DNA of 64,000 nucleotides from Alistipes sp. (lineage in GTDB: Bacteria; Bacteroidota; Bacteroidia; Bacteroidales; Rikenellaceae), in assembly GCA_020026375.1 (NCBI GenBank), contig JAHHQN010000003.1, positions 62,001 to 126,000 of the forward strand. The letters run 5' to 3'. The notes beneath the pieces are model-generated. The model did no database searches. It was not told the DNA's origin and saw only the letters and a list, made by a program, of their open reading frames with translations. The translations under genes were made by a program, and so were the position numbers. Positions 16,060 to 25,357 of the stretch are shown piece by piece (position 1 is the stretch's first letter; every line of letters begins with the position of its first letter).

Positions 16060-17097
16060 TTACTCCTCGCGTCGCTCCTCTCTGAAGATGTTGAGATGGG
16101 CCAGCAGGGGGTTGCGGCGGTCGAGCAGTGCGAACTCCAGCAGCAGCAGTGCGAGGGCGATGCCCAGCAGGTACTGGTACTGTTCGTTGAACTCCTCGAA
16201 GCGCAGCATCGACATCTCGGTCTGCTCCATGTCGTTGATGCTCTTGACCACCTCTTCCAGACCGATGGACTGCTTGGTTGAGCGCACATACACACCGCCC
16301 GTGATGTCGGCAATCTGTTTCAGCATCTCCTCGCCCAGCTTCGAGACCACCATGTCGCCCTTCTCGTCCTTGATGAACTCGCCGCCGATTTCGATGGGCG
16401 CACCCTCGGGCGTACCGATACCGATGGTGTAGATGCGTATGCCCATTTCGGCGGCACGGCGTGCCACGGCCACGGCATCGTCCTCGTGGTTCTCGCCGTC
16501 GGTGATGAGTATCATCACACGGCTGTGGCTGCCCTCCGTCTCGCTCGAGAACGAGAGCAGACCCTGTTCGAGGGCCTTGCCCACGGCCGTACCCTGCAAC
16601 TCTATCTGCGAGGGGTCGATTTTACGGGCGAAGGCCTTGGCCATGCGGTAGTCGGAGGTGATGGGCAGTTGCACCTTGGGTTCTCCGGCGAAGATGACCA
16701 TGCCCACACGGTCCTGCTTCAACCCCTCGAAGAGGCGGTTGATGGCGTATTTGGTTCTTTCGAGTCGGTTGGGTTCGAAGTCCTCGGCCAGCATCGAGTT
16801 CGACACGTCGACCAGCAACATCATCTCCACACCCTGCGACTTCTCCTCGCGGAGTTTCGAGCCGAACTGCGGACGTGCGGCCGCCAGTATGAGGAACAGG
16901 AGTGCGGCAAGAAAGAGCAGCTGTTTGACGATGATGCGTCCGGTCGACACCTCGGGCATGAGCAGGGCGAGGGTCTGCGGACAGCCGAAGCGTTCGAGAC
17001 GTTTGCGGCGGCGGCGTGCCGCCACGACAAAGAGGGCTGCCAGCAGGGGAATCAGGCTCAGCAGCCATAGATATTGTGGATTTGCAAATCGGAACAT
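16060..17097 (-). CDS. batB: von Willebrand A domain protein BatB
   Basis: 345 aa. N-terminal membrane helix pair (about 8-25 and 55-75), then a vWA domain with MIDAS motif DVSNS (about residue 94) and ITDGENHEDD, then a C-terminal membrane helix (about 310-330). The vWA domain binds a metal and a partner protein. Bat proteins of Bacteroides were named for aerotolerance, but the function is uncertain; MoxR/vWA operons generally act in protein folding or complex assembly at the membrane. Downstream of batA by 11 nt and last gene before the terminator. Confidence 0.9.
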   Translation of the reverse strand: MFRFANPQYLWLLSLIPLLAALFVVAARRRRKRLERFGCPQTLALLMPEVSTGRIIVKQLLFLAALLFLILAAARPQFGSKLREEKSQGVEMMLLVDVSNSMLAEDFEPNRLERTKYAINRLFEGLKQDRVGMVIFAGEPKVQLPITSDYRMAKAFARKIDPSQIELQGTAVGKALEQGLLSFSSETEGSHSRVMILITDGENHEDDAVAVARRAAEMGIRIYTIGIGTPEGAPIEIGGEFIKDEKGDMVVSKLGEEMLKQIADITGGVYVRSTKQSIGLEEVVKSINDMEQTEMSMLRFEEFNEQYQYLLGIALALLLLEFALLDRRNPLLAHLNIFREERREE

Positions 17098-17108
17098 AAC
17101 GGACTAAT

Positions 17109-18101
17109 TTAGGGAATGCGCTTCAGGACCAGCGTCGAGAGCAGGAATTCCACCACGAGGAGGGCCAGACCCGAGAGCAGCCACTCCAGAAATCTCTCGT
17201 GATAAATCATGTGTTGGGTCACCTCCACCTTGCTCTTTTCCATACGGTTGATTTTGTCGTAGATGGCCTTGAGCTTGGTTTTGTCGGTGGCGCGGAAGTA
17301 TTCGCCGCCGGTCTTGGCGGCAATTTCGCGCAGGGTCTCCTCGTCGATTTCGACCTTGGCCATCATGGTTTCGCCCGTGGGGTTGCCGTAGATGTCGACC
17401 GTGGGGTAGGGGGCCATGCCGATGGTACCCACTCCGATGGTGTAGACCTTGATGCCCTGCGCCTTGGCGATTTCGGCGGCCGTGAGAGGGGCAATCTCGC
17501 CGCGGTTGTTCACACCGTCGGTCAGGAGAATGATGACCTTCGATTTGGCCTCGCTCTCGCGCAGGCGGTTGATGGCCGTGGCCAGACCGTTGCCGATGGC
17601 CGTGCCGTCCTCAATCAGACCGCTGCGTATGCGCGAGAGAAGGGTCTGGAGGGTGCTTTGGTCGGTGGTCAGCGGACTCTGGGTGAACGCCTCGCCGGCA
17701 AAGGCCACGATGCCGATGCGGTCGCCGTAGCGGTCGGCGATGAACGAGCCGGCCACCTCCTTGGCCGCCGTGATGCGGTCGGGGGTGAAGTCGCGCGCGA
17801 GCATCGAACCCGACACGTCGAGGGCCATCATGATGTCGATACCCTCGGTGTTGGTGTGCGACAGCTCCTCCTCGTCCTGCGGACGGGCCAGGGCCACCAC
17901 CAGCAGGGCGAAGGCCGCCGCCCGACACACGAAGGGCAGGTGGCGGAGGTAGTATCTCACGCTTCGGGGAGCCTGAGCCACGCCGTCGACCGATGAAATG
18001 CGGATTGCCGCTCCGCCCTTGAGGGTGCGCCACACATAGTAGCCCACCATGGGTATGAGCAGGAGCAACAGTCCTAACCAATAGGGTGATGCAAAGTGCA
18101 T
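17109..18101 (-). CDS. batA: von Willebrand A domain protein BatA
   Basis: 330 aa. Two N-terminal membrane helices (about 6-24, 58-76), vWA domain with MIDAS DVSGS near residue 95 and LLTDGVNNRGEI near 200, and a C-terminal membrane helix (about 305-325). Family and length fit BatA. Spacing to batB is 11 nt and to the TPR gene 12 nt, so one transcript. The vWA face probably lies outside the cytoplasm between the anchors; this is inferred from helix positions. Confidence 0.9.
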   Translation of the reverse strand: MHFASPYWLGLLLLLIPMVGYYVWRTLKGGAAIRISSVDGVAQAPRSVRYYLRHLPFVCRAAAFALLVVALARPQDEEELSHTNTEGIDIMMALDVSGSMLARDFTPDRITAAKEVAGSFIADRYGDRIGIVAFAGEAFTQSPLTTDQSTLQTLLSRIRSGLIEDGTAIGNGLATAINRLRESEAKSKVIILLTDGVNNRGEIAPLTAAEIAKAQGIKVYTIGVGTIGMAPYPTVDIYGNPTGETMMAKVEIDEETLREIAAKTGGEYFRATDKTKLKAIYDKINRMEKSKVEVTQHMIYHERFLEWLLSGLALLVVEFLLSTLVLKRIP

Positions 18102-18113
18102 ATCGTTAATTTT

Positions 18114-18902
18114 TTACCAATTCTTCTTACTGGGAATGAGGATTCCCTTTCTTTTCTCCTTGAGCTTGTCCTGGGTCTTGTCCTCCTGGGCCTGAATGGC
18201 GTCGAGCATCTGTTGCTGCTCCTGCGGCGAGATGCCCGCCTCGGTGGGCTGTCCTTCGCCCTCACGGGGTTCCGAGGGGTTGTCGCCCTTGTCGCCCTCG
18301 CGGGGGTCCTGACCCTGCTGGTCCTGCTGGTCCTTGCCTTGCTGGTTTTGCTTGTCCTGCTTGTCCTGATCCTGCTGATTTTGCTGATCCAGACCCTGCT
18401 GGTTTTGCTGGTCCTGCTGATTCTGCTGCTGGTTGTCGTTGCCGCCGCCACCGTTCTGCTGCTGGTCGTCGAGCAGACGCTTGGTGTAGGCGTAGTTGTA
18501 CTTGGCCTCCTGGTCGTCGGGGTTGCGCAGCAGCGACTGGCGGTAGCTTTGCAGGGCTTCCTTGTACTTCTTCTGCTGGAACTGGCAGTTGCCCAGATTG
18601 TAGAACGCATCGGCACGGTCGGCCGCCGAGAGCAGTGTGTCGGCCGCCACCTGGGCCATGCGTTTCTCGGCCTCCTCGTACTTCTCGCCCTTGTAGAGGG
18701 CGTTGGCCATGTTGTAGTTGGCCTCGAAGGAGGTGGGGGCGTGGCGCAGGGCCTCGTCGTAACGGGTCGTACTCTCGGCGTATTCGCCCTTGTTGAAGAG
18801 GCGGTTGCCCTTTCTCACCAGTCCGCGTTCGGGCAGGTTTTGTGCCACGGCACCCGTGTAAGCCATCAGGGCAACTGTCAGATAGATGAGCTTGTGTCTC
18901 AT
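18114..18902 (-). CDS. TPR protein, BatC-like, with Gln/Asp-rich linker
   Basis: 262 aa. Signal peptide at the N-terminus (M-R-H-K-L-I-Y start, cleavage after about 21). About three to four TPR units at 25-150 (e.g. FEANYNMANALYKG, ADAFYNLGNCQFQQ). After that comes a repetitive linker of about 55 residues of Q, D, N and K (nt 18300-18450 have repeated CTG-CTG-GTC type units), then a charged helical end. It may be BatC, although that gene usually lies behind batB and here lies ahead of batA. Start overlaps the previous stop as ATGA. Confidence 0.78.
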   Translation of the reverse strand: MRHKLIYLTVALMAYTGAVAQNLPERGLVRKGNRLFNKGEYAESTTRYDEALRHAPTSFEANYNMANALYKGEKYEEAEKRMAQVAADTLLSAADRADAFYNLGNCQFQQKKYKEALQSYRQSLLRNPDDQEAKYNYAYTKRLLDDQQQNGGGGNDNQQQNQQDQQNQQGLDQQNQQDQDKQDKQNQQGKDQQDQQGQDPREGDKGDNPSEPREGEGQPTEAGISPQEQQQMLDAIQAQEDKTQDKLKEKRKGILIPSKKNW

Positions 18903-19891
18903 TTTGTCGTGTTTATGTCCATAGCGTCGGGTTCGCCCAACTCGTTTTCGTCGACAATCTTGGTCTCCTCCACAAAGTAGAAGCACTTCAGATAGTCGGC
19001 TTCGTTCTGTTCGCTTTCGGGGGTGGCCTTGGCAAACTTCACCAGGTCGGCATCGCGGAGTATGGCCGTGAGATCCATGCGGGCCTTGTCGGGCATCTCC
19101 TCATTGCGCATGGCGGCGATAATCTCGTCGGAGGTCATCTCCATGGCACCGAACTGCCAGCGGGCGGCGATGTAGGTGCGCAGAATGTCGCTCAATGCCG
19201 AGTAGTATTGTTTGTGGCGGTTGTTCTGCCAGAGCTTCTGGTTGTGCAGCTCCTCGAGTGCCTTGATGGCCACCACATGGGGCGGCTGGGGCGGGGCGGG
19301 CTTGAAGATGTCGCCCAGACCCTTGCCGTGGCGTGCCAGATACCTCACCAGTGCGAAGGCCGCGCCGCCGAGCAGCAGCAGGGCCAGGAGTCCCCACTTG
19401 ACGTAGGAGCTGATTTCCTCGAACCGGAACGGCAGGTCGCGCTGCGCCTTGATGTCGTTGACGGACTGCGAGGTGGAGTCGATCTGGAAGGTGCCGACCT
19501 TCAGCAGCAGGGAGTCGGCCGCCGAGAGGGTGTCGACAATGTTCTTGTCGGCGTAGAGCACCTGTGGCAGGCCGAGGTTGCAGATGCCCTCCTCGAAGGC
19601 TGCCAGACGGAATTTCTTGCGCAGTTGAATGCGTCGACCCTCCTTGAGGAGGGTGTCGACGGGCGATTCGTCCACCAGTTCCATGGCATCGTTGCCCTCG
19701 GGTTTGACGAATGCCGGAAAGGCCACCTCCTGCATGATGTCCTTGTCGACCTCGATAATCAGGTCGAACTGGTCGCCGATGAACACGCTGTCGGGTTCCA
19801 CACGCGCCGTCACACGGGGCGGCTCGGCGGCCCGCAGGGGGGGAATGGCGGCCGTGAGGGTCAGGAGGAGGGTTGCAATGAGTCGTTTCAT
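18899..19891 (-). CDS. Bat-operon membrane protein (DUF4381/BatD-like)
   Basis: 330 aa. Signal peptide (about 1-21), a periplasmic beta-rich half (about 22-160, with VFIGDQFDLIIEVDK like BatD repeats), one membrane helix (about 166-186), then a cytoplasmic helical half (QYYSALSDILRTYIAARW). This two-part layout is usual for the gene between DUF58 and batA in Bacteroidota Bat operons. The start overlaps the DUF58 stop by 4 nt. Confidence 0.75.
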   Translation of the reverse strand: MKRLIATLLLTLTAAIPPLRAAEPPRVTARVEPDSVFIGDQFDLIIEVDKDIMQEVAFPAFVKPEGNDAMELVDESPVDTLLKEGRRIQLRKKFRLAAFEEGICNLGLPQVLYADKNIVDTLSAADSLLLKVGTFQIDSTSQSVNDIKAQRDLPFRFEEISSYVKWGLLALLLLGGAAFALVRYLARHGKGLGDIFKPAPPQPPHVVAIKALEELHNQKLWQNNRHKQYYSALSDILRTYIAARWQFGAMEMTSDEIIAAMRNEEMPDKARMDLTAILRDADLVKFAKATPESEQNEADYLKCFYFVEETKIVDENELGEPDAMDINTTK

Positions 19892-20772
19892 CGCTTCTTG
19901 AATAATTTTATCAGTTCTTTAACATAGTCTTCGTCGGTGGCAATCTCGGCGGTGTCGATGCGATTGTGGCGCAGGGTGTCGAGAATGCGTTGCGAGCGTT
20001 GGAGCCAGCGCTGTGCGTAGTAGTCTCTCACCCGGGCCGACGAGGTGTCGACCCACACCTTGCGGCCGGTCTCGGCGTCCTGCATCTCGACGATGCCCAC
20101 ATCGGGGAGTTCGGCCTCGCGCAGGTCGTAGACACGAATGCCCACCAGGTCGTGTTTGCTGCCGGCAATCTTGAGTGCGCTCTCCAGTTCCTCGCGGTCC
20201 GACGGCGGATTGAGGAAGTCGGAGAGAATGAAGGTGGTGCAGTGCTTCTTGTTGACATTGGTCAGGAAGCGCAGGGGTTCCGAGAGCCGGGTACCCTTCG
20301 ATTCGGGGGTGAAGCCGATGAGCTGGCGCAGAATCATCAGGATATGGCTCTTTCCCTTCTTCGGGGGTATGAACTTCTCGATGCGGTCGGAGAAGAAGAT
20401 GCAGCCCACCTTGTCGTTGTTCTGTGCGGCGGAGAAGGCCAGCACGGCGGCGATTTCGGTGATGATGTTCTTCTTGGAGCGCTCCGTCGAGCCGAAGGTG
20501 CGCGAGGCCGACACGTCGACCAGCAGCATCATGGTCAGCTCGCGTTCCTCTTCGTAGACCTTGATGTGGGGTTTGCGCGAGCGTGCCGTCACATTCCAGT
20601 CGATGTCGCGGATATCGTCGCCGGCGCGATACTCCCTCACCTCCGAAAACGACATACCCCTTCCGCGGAAAGCCGTATGGTACTTTCCGGCGAAGATTTC
20701 GGTCGAGAGCCCTCGGGTCTTGATTTCAATCTTGCGCACACGTTTCAGAATATCGTTCTCAGTCTCCTGCAT
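19888..20772 (-). CDS. DUF58 domain-containing protein
   Basis: 294 aa, cytoplasmic. Contains the DUF58 core: YHTAFRGRGMSFSEVREY, GDDIRDIDWNVTAR and a vWA-like LLVDVSASRTFGS in the middle. ATG at 20772 was chosen because the domain starts right after (M-Q-E-T-E-N) and because 38 earlier codons have no match. Partner of MoxR in almost all such operons. Two-nucleotide gap to the moxR stop. Confidence 0.92.
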   Translation of the reverse strand: MQETENDILKRVRKIEIKTRGLSTEIFAGKYHTAFRGRGMSFSEVREYRAGDDIRDIDWNVTARSRKPHIKVYEEERELTMMLLVDVSASRTFGSTERSKKNIITEIAAVLAFSAAQNNDKVGCIFFSDRIEKFIPPKKGKSHILMILRQLIGFTPESKGTRLSEPLRFLTNVNKKHCTTFILSDFLNPPSDREELESALKIAGSKHDLVGIRVYDLREAELPDVGIVEMQDAETGRKVWVDTSSARVRDYYAQRWLQRSQRILDTLRHNRIDTAEIATDEDYVKELIKLFKKR

Positions 20773-20774
20773 CG

Positions 20775-21773
20775 TTAGGGTACGATTACGTTGTTCAAGA
20801 TGTCGGTGATGATTTCCTCGGTGGAGATGTTCTCGGCCTCGGCCTCGTAGGTCAGACCGATACGGTGGCGCAGCACGTCGTGGCACACGGCTCTCACGTC
20901 CTCGGGAATGACATAGCCGCGGCGGTTGATGAAGGCGTAGGCGCGGGCGGCCTTGGCCAGCGATATCGACGCACGGGGCGAACCGCCGTAGGCAATCAGG
21001 TTCTGCAGCTTGTCGAGGTTATACTCTTTGGGTTCGCGTGTGGCGAAGATGATGTCGACGATGTATTTCTCGATTTTCTCGTCCATGTAGACGTCTTCGA
21101 CCACCTTGCGGGCCTTGACGATGTCGTCGGGGGTGATGACCTTGTTGACCTGGGGCATGCCCTGACCCGAGAGGTTCATTCTCACGATGTCGCGCTCCTC
21201 CTGCTTCTTGGGGTAGGAGATTTTGGCCTTGAGCATGAAACGGTCGACCTGTGCTTCGGGCAGGGGGTAGGTACCCTCCTGTTCGAGGGGGTTCTGGGTG
21301 GCCAGCACCAGGAAGGGCTGGGGCAGGGCATAGGTCTTGTCGCCGATGGTCACCTGACGCTCCTGCATGGCTTCGAGAAGGGCCGACTGCACCTTGGCCG
21401 GCGAACGGTTGATCTCATCGGCCAGCACGAAGTTGGCGAAGATGGGACCCTTCTTCACCACGAAATCCTCGCTTTTCTGCGAGTAGATGAGTGTACCGAG
21501 CAGGTCGGCGGGCAAGAGGTCGGGGGTGAACTGTATACGCGAGAAATCGGCGTCGACGGCTTTGGCCAGTGTGGTGATGGCCAGTGTCTTTGCCAGTCCG
21601 GGGACACCTTCGAGCAGAATGTGGCCGTTGGACAGCAGACCGATTAAGAGGGTGTCGACCAGATGTCCCTGGCCGATGATGACCTTACCCATTTCGCGGC
21701 GCAGCGTGTCGACGAATATCGATTCGTTGTTGATGCGCTCGTTGAGTTCTTTGATGTTGATGACGTCACTCAT
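20775..21773 (-). CDS. MoxR family AAA+ ATPase
   Basis: 332 aa. Walker A GVPGLAKT (about residue 56-63), Walker B LADEINRS, sensor LATQNPLEQEGTYPLPEAQVDRF, all classic for MoxR. Chaperone-like ATPase that works with vWA partners; here with BatA/B and DUF58 encoded downstream. First gene of the operon; -7 box TAACTTTG on the minus strand at 21832-21839. Confidence 0.95.
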   Translation of the reverse strand: MSDVINIKELNERINNESIFVDTLRREMGKVIIGQGHLVDTLLIGLLSNGHILLEGVPGLAKTLAITTLAKAVDADFSRIQFTPDLLPADLLGTLIYSQKSEDFVVKKGPIFANFVLADEINRSPAKVQSALLEAMQERQVTIGDKTYALPQPFLVLATQNPLEQEGTYPLPEAQVDRFMLKAKISYPKKQEERDIVRMNLSGQGMPQVNKVITPDDIVKARKVVEDVYMDEKIEKYIVDIIFATREPKEYNLDKLQNLIAYGGSPRASISLAKAARAYAFINRRGYVIPEDVRAVCHDVLRHRIGLTYEAEAENISTEEIITDILNNVIVP

Positions 21774-21831
21774 TGCAGTTATGTATTTCGTTTTTTATTT
21801 TATAGTCTGTCAAAAATCAACGTAAATCATA

Positions 21832-21882
21832 CAAAGTTATTGTTTTTTTGCGAAAAAACTAACTTTATTCTTCGTAACTTTG
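21832..21882. promoter_or_regulatory. Divergent -7 elements of moxR and pcrA
   Basis: TAACTTTG occurs on the minus strand (21832-21839) and plus strand (21875-21882), facing away from each other. No clean -33 box at 19-21 nt on either side. The plus box ends five bases before the pcrA ATG. Confidence 0.55.
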
Positions 21883-21887
21883 CCCTC

Positions 21888-24374
21888 ATGGAAACCAGAG
21901 CTTCACAGATTTTGGCGGGACTCAATCCCGCACAGCGGGACGCTGTCGTCAACTACGATGATCCCTCGCTGATTATCGCCGGTGCAGGTTCGGGCAAGAC
22001 CCGTGTGCTGACATCGCGCATCGCCTACATGATTGAACAGGGGGTCAAGCCCTACAACATTCTGGCGCTCACCTTCACCAACAAGGCCGCCGAGCAGATG
22101 CGCGACCGTATCGCGCAGATGATGCCCGACGGCAGTTCGCGTTATATCCGCATGGGTACCTTCCACTCGGTCTTCGCGCGTATCCTGCGCGAGAATGCCG
22201 AGCTGATCGGCTTCCCCACGGCGTTCACCATCTACGAGCCTTCCGATGTGAAGCATCTGTTGAAGGAAATCGTTGCGGAGATGCATCTCGACCCCGACAA
22301 GTACAAGCCCAACCGTCTGGCCTCGCGCATCTCCTTCGCCAAGAACTGCCTGGTGACCCCGGGTGCCTATCTCAGCAACACAATCTATGCCACGGAGGAC
22401 CGCAACGGCCAGATTCCCGAATTCGGAAACATCTACAACATCTACTGCATGCGCTGCAAGCGCAACGGTGCGATGGATTTCGACGACCTGCTGTTGCAGA
22501 CCAATATCCTCCTGCGCGACCGTCCCGAGGTGCTGGCGCGCTATCAGGAGCTGTTCCAGTACATTCTGGTCGACGAGTATCAGGACACCAACTACGCGCA
22601 GTATATCATCATACGCCGTCTGTCGCAGTTCCACTCCAAGGTGTGTGTGGTGGGCGACGACGCGCAGTCGATCTACTCGTTCCGCGGTGCCAAAATCGAG
22701 AATATCCTCTCCTTCAAGAAGGACTATCCCACGGCCAAGGTCTTCAAGCTCGAACAGAACTACCGCTCGACGCGCACCATTGTCGACGCGGCCAACTCGG
22801 TGATTGTCAAGAACGAACACCGTATGGACAAGACCTGCTTCTCGGAGGGAGAAGTGGGCGAGAAAATCAAGGTGCTGAAGTCGTACACCGACCGTGAGGA
22901 GGCCGACCTTGTGGTGTCGGCCCTGCGCGACAAGGTGCGCTCCGACAGCCGTAACTCGTGGGCCGATGCCGTGGTGCTTTACCGCACCAACAACCAGTCG
23001 AAGGCCATCGAGGACAACCTGCGCCGACGGGGCATTCCCTACCGCATCTACCGCGGCCAGTCGTTCTACGACCACAAGGAGGTCAAGGACCTGATGGCCT
23101 ATATCCGTCTGGTCATCAATCCGCGCGACGACGAGGCCTTCACCCGCATCATCAACTATCCCACGCGCGGTATCGGTGCCACCACCGTCGAGCGTATCGG
23201 CGCCATCGCCCGCGAGAAGGGCGTGTCGATGTGGGAGGCGGTCGACACCCTGGTGTCGGAACCCGTGACCGACACCGTGCAGAAGGCCATCGCGCGCAAG
23301 GTGGCGGAGTTCGTGAAGCTGATTCGCGAGCTGTCGCTCTCGCGCACCGACAAGGGGCTTTACGAGTTCGGTCTCGACATCGCCACCCGTTCGGGTATCC
23401 TCGGCCTCTACCGTCAGGACAGGGCGGTGGAGGCGCGCACGGCCGTCGACAACATCGAGGAGCTGCTCAACACCATGCAGGAGTTCAAGGAACGTTGCGA
23501 TGCCGAAATCCGCAACGGCGAACGCGAGGAGGGCAACGAGGCCACCATCGAGGAGTGGTTGCAGAACGTCATGCTGCTCACCGACATGGACAACGAGGAC
23601 CCCGACGAGCAGAACAAGGTCACGCTGATGACTGTACACGCGGCCAAGGGTCTCGAATTCAAGTATGTATATATCGTGGGCATGGAGGACAAACTCTTCC
23701 CCTCGCAGATGGCCATGGAGAGCATGGAGGGTCTCGAGGAGGAACGCCGCCTGTTCTATGTGGCGCTCACGCGCGCCAAGGTGTCGGCCACACTCTCCTA
23801 TGCCGAGATGCGCTACAAGTGGGGCAATATGGAGTTTTCGCACCCGAGCCGCTTCCTCGACGAGATAGACCCGCGCTACCTCGACCGCGAGGACGATGCC
23901 GGACAGACCCCCTCACACGACGGCGGCGGTGACGAGTCGCTCTCGCCCGTCGAGCGTCTGCGCCGCCGCTACGACTACCGCATGCAGGAGCAGCTCTCCT
24001 CACGCGGCGGTTCGCCGCGCGACGGCGAGTCGGGCAAGGCCCGCTTCTACCGCACCTCGCAGGAGGATCGCGCCAAGCGTCAGGCCTTCGCTCCGCGTCC
24101 GGCCGCTCCCAAGGCCGAAACCCCGTCACGGGTCTCCACGGCGGGTCTCAAGCGCATACCCTCGGGACTGGCCACGGCCGGAAACCCCTCGCCATCGGCC
24201 GCCGCATCGGTGGGCGACTATTCGGTGGGCGACCGCGTCGCTCACCCCAAGTTCGGTGCCGGCGTCATTCGCAGCATCGAGTCGGGCGGCACCGACCACA
24301 AGCTGGTGGTAGCCTTCGACTCCGTGGGCGAGAAGCTGCTGCTGGCACGATTTGCCAAACTGACTAAACTTTAA
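21888..24374 (+). CDS. pcrA: UvrD/PcrA-type ATP-dependent DNA helicase
   Basis: 828 aa superfamily 1 3'-5' helicase in repair and replication restart. Walker A AGAGSGKT at about 28-35, TFTNKAAEQM, DEYQDTN (Walker B), GDDAQSIYSFRGA, QNYRST, and VTLMTVHAAKGLEF. The C-terminus has a long low-complexity linker (about 690-760) then a PcrA-type Tudor-like domain (VGDRVAHPKFGAGVIRSI). ATG at 21888 chosen: the helicase core follows in ten residues; upstream codons overlap moxR. The -7 box sits five bases upstream, so the mRNA may have almost no leader. Confidence 0.95.
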   Translation: METRASQILAGLNPAQRDAVVNYDDPSLIIAGAGSGKTRVLTSRIAYMIEQGVKPYNILALTFTNKAAEQMRDRIAQMMPDGSSRYIRMGTFHSVFARILRENAELIGFPTAFTIYEPSDVKHLLKEIVAEMHLDPDKYKPNRLASRISFAKNCLVTPGAYLSNTIYATEDRNGQIPEFGNIYNIYCMRCKRNGAMDFDDLLLQTNILLRDRPEVLARYQELFQYILVDEYQDTNYAQYIIIRRLSQFHSKVCVVGDDAQSIYSFRGAKIENILSFKKDYPTAKVFKLEQNYRSTRTIVDAANSVIVKNEHRMDKTCFSEGEVGEKIKVLKSYTDREEADLVVSALRDKVRSDSRNSWADAVVLYRTNNQSKAIEDNLRRRGIPYRIYRGQSFYDHKEVKDLMAYIRLVINPRDDEAFTRIINYPTRGIGATTVERIGAIAREKGVSMWEAVDTLVSEPVTDTVQKAIARKVAEFVKLIRELSLSRTDKGLYEFGLDIATRSGILGLYRQDRAVEARTAVDNIEELLNTMQEFKERCDAEIRNGEREEGNEATIEEWLQNVMLLTDMDNEDPDEQNKVTLMTVHAAKGLEFKYVYIVGMEDKLFPSQMAMESMEGLEEERRLFYVALTRAKVSATLSYAEMRYKWGNMEFSHPSRFLDEIDPRYLDREDDAGQTPSHDGGGDESLSPVERLRRRYDYRMQEQLSSRGGSPRDGESGKARFYRTSQEDRAKRQAFAPRPAAPKAETPSRVSTAGLKRIPSGLATAGNPSPSAAASVGDYSVGDRVAHPKFGAGVIRSIESGGTDHKLVVAFDSVGEKLLLARFAKLTKL

Positions 24375-24379
24375 AAGAG

Positions 24380-25309
24380 ATGAATACACCTCTGGTTTCG
24401 GTGCTGATGACCACCTACAACCACGAAAAATACCTGCGTCAGGCGGTGGACAGTGTCCTGAGGCAGAAGACCACGTTCGAATTCGAGCTGGTGCTGGGCG
24501 AGGATTGCAGCACGGACTCCACGCCCGTCATCTGCCGCGAATACGAGGCCCTCTATCCCGGCAGGGTGAGGGTGGTCACGGGCAGCGAAAATGTGGGCTG
24601 GCGGGCCAACTACCGCCGCACGTTCGATGCCTGCCGCGGCAAATATGTGGCCTTCTGCGACGGTGACGACTGGTGGAGCCGCGACGACAAGCTCCAGCGT
24701 CAGGTGGAACTGCTGGAGTCGAATCCGCGTGCCGGCATGTGCTACACCGGCTTCACGAACTACTATGAGGCCGACGGCCGCAGCGTACCCGACACCCGTG
24801 AGCAGTACCTCGATTTCGACCGCCTGCTGCTGAGCATGTCGGTGTGTAACTGCACGGCCGTGGCGCGCCGCGACCTGGTGGAGGTCTACTACAACGAGGT
24901 GCAGCCCCACAACCACCCCGAGTGGCTCACCGACGACGCCCCCATGTGGTTGTGGTTTGCGGCCAAGAGCCGTCTGTGCGCCCTGCCCGACGACATGGCC
25001 GTCCACCGCCGCCTGCCCGACAGTGTGTCGCACAGCACGGCCTACCGCCGCCGCATGGCCTTCTGCGACTCGCTCATGGACATCAGCGAGTATATGGATT
25101 CGCGTTACGGCGGACGGCGCAACCGTTTCCGTATCCGTCGCCACCGCTCCTCGGTGGCACTGTGGGTGCTGTCGTTCAACGGCGGTCTGAAGGAGTACAT
25201 CGAGCGTTGGACGCTCGACATGCGCAACACGCCGCTGTTGGCCCTCTGTCCCGAAGGCTACGGACTGCTGGTCAAGAAAATCCTTTTCCGCACGGGGCTG
25301 CGGCTCTGA
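24380..25309 (+). CDS. Glycosyltransferase family 2 protein
   Basis: 309 aa GT-A fold enzyme. N-terminal VSVLMTTYNHEKYLRQAVDS, then GEDCSTDST and the metal-binding CDGDDWW near residue 95. No membrane segment. Uses an activated sugar to modify glycan or lipid; donor and acceptor cannot be told. It starts five bases after pcrA, so likely co-transcribed with a DNA-repair gene, an odd pairing, and nth follows 48 nt downstream. Confidence 0.9.
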   Translation: MNTPLVSVLMTTYNHEKYLRQAVDSVLRQKTTFEFELVLGEDCSTDSTPVICREYEALYPGRVRVVTGSENVGWRANYRRTFDACRGKYVAFCDGDDWWSRDDKLQRQVELLESNPRAGMCYTGFTNYYEADGRSVPDTREQYLDFDRLLLSMSVCNCTAVARRDLVEVYYNEVQPHNHPEWLTDDAPMWLWFAAKSRLCALPDDMAVHRRLPDSVSHSTAYRRRMAFCDSLMDISEYMDSRYGGRRNRFRIRRHRSSVALWVLSFNGGLKEYIERWTLDMRNTPLLALCPEGYGLLVKKILFRTGLRL

Positions 25310-25357
25310 TGCGGTCACCGCGGAGTCTTTGTCCGCTTCAAAAAAAACTTACCCGTC

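Noticed and set aside
18300..18450. Repeated short units resembling a CRISPR-like array
   Set aside because: They are in-frame Gln/Asp/Asn codons inside the TPR gene, without constant spacers.
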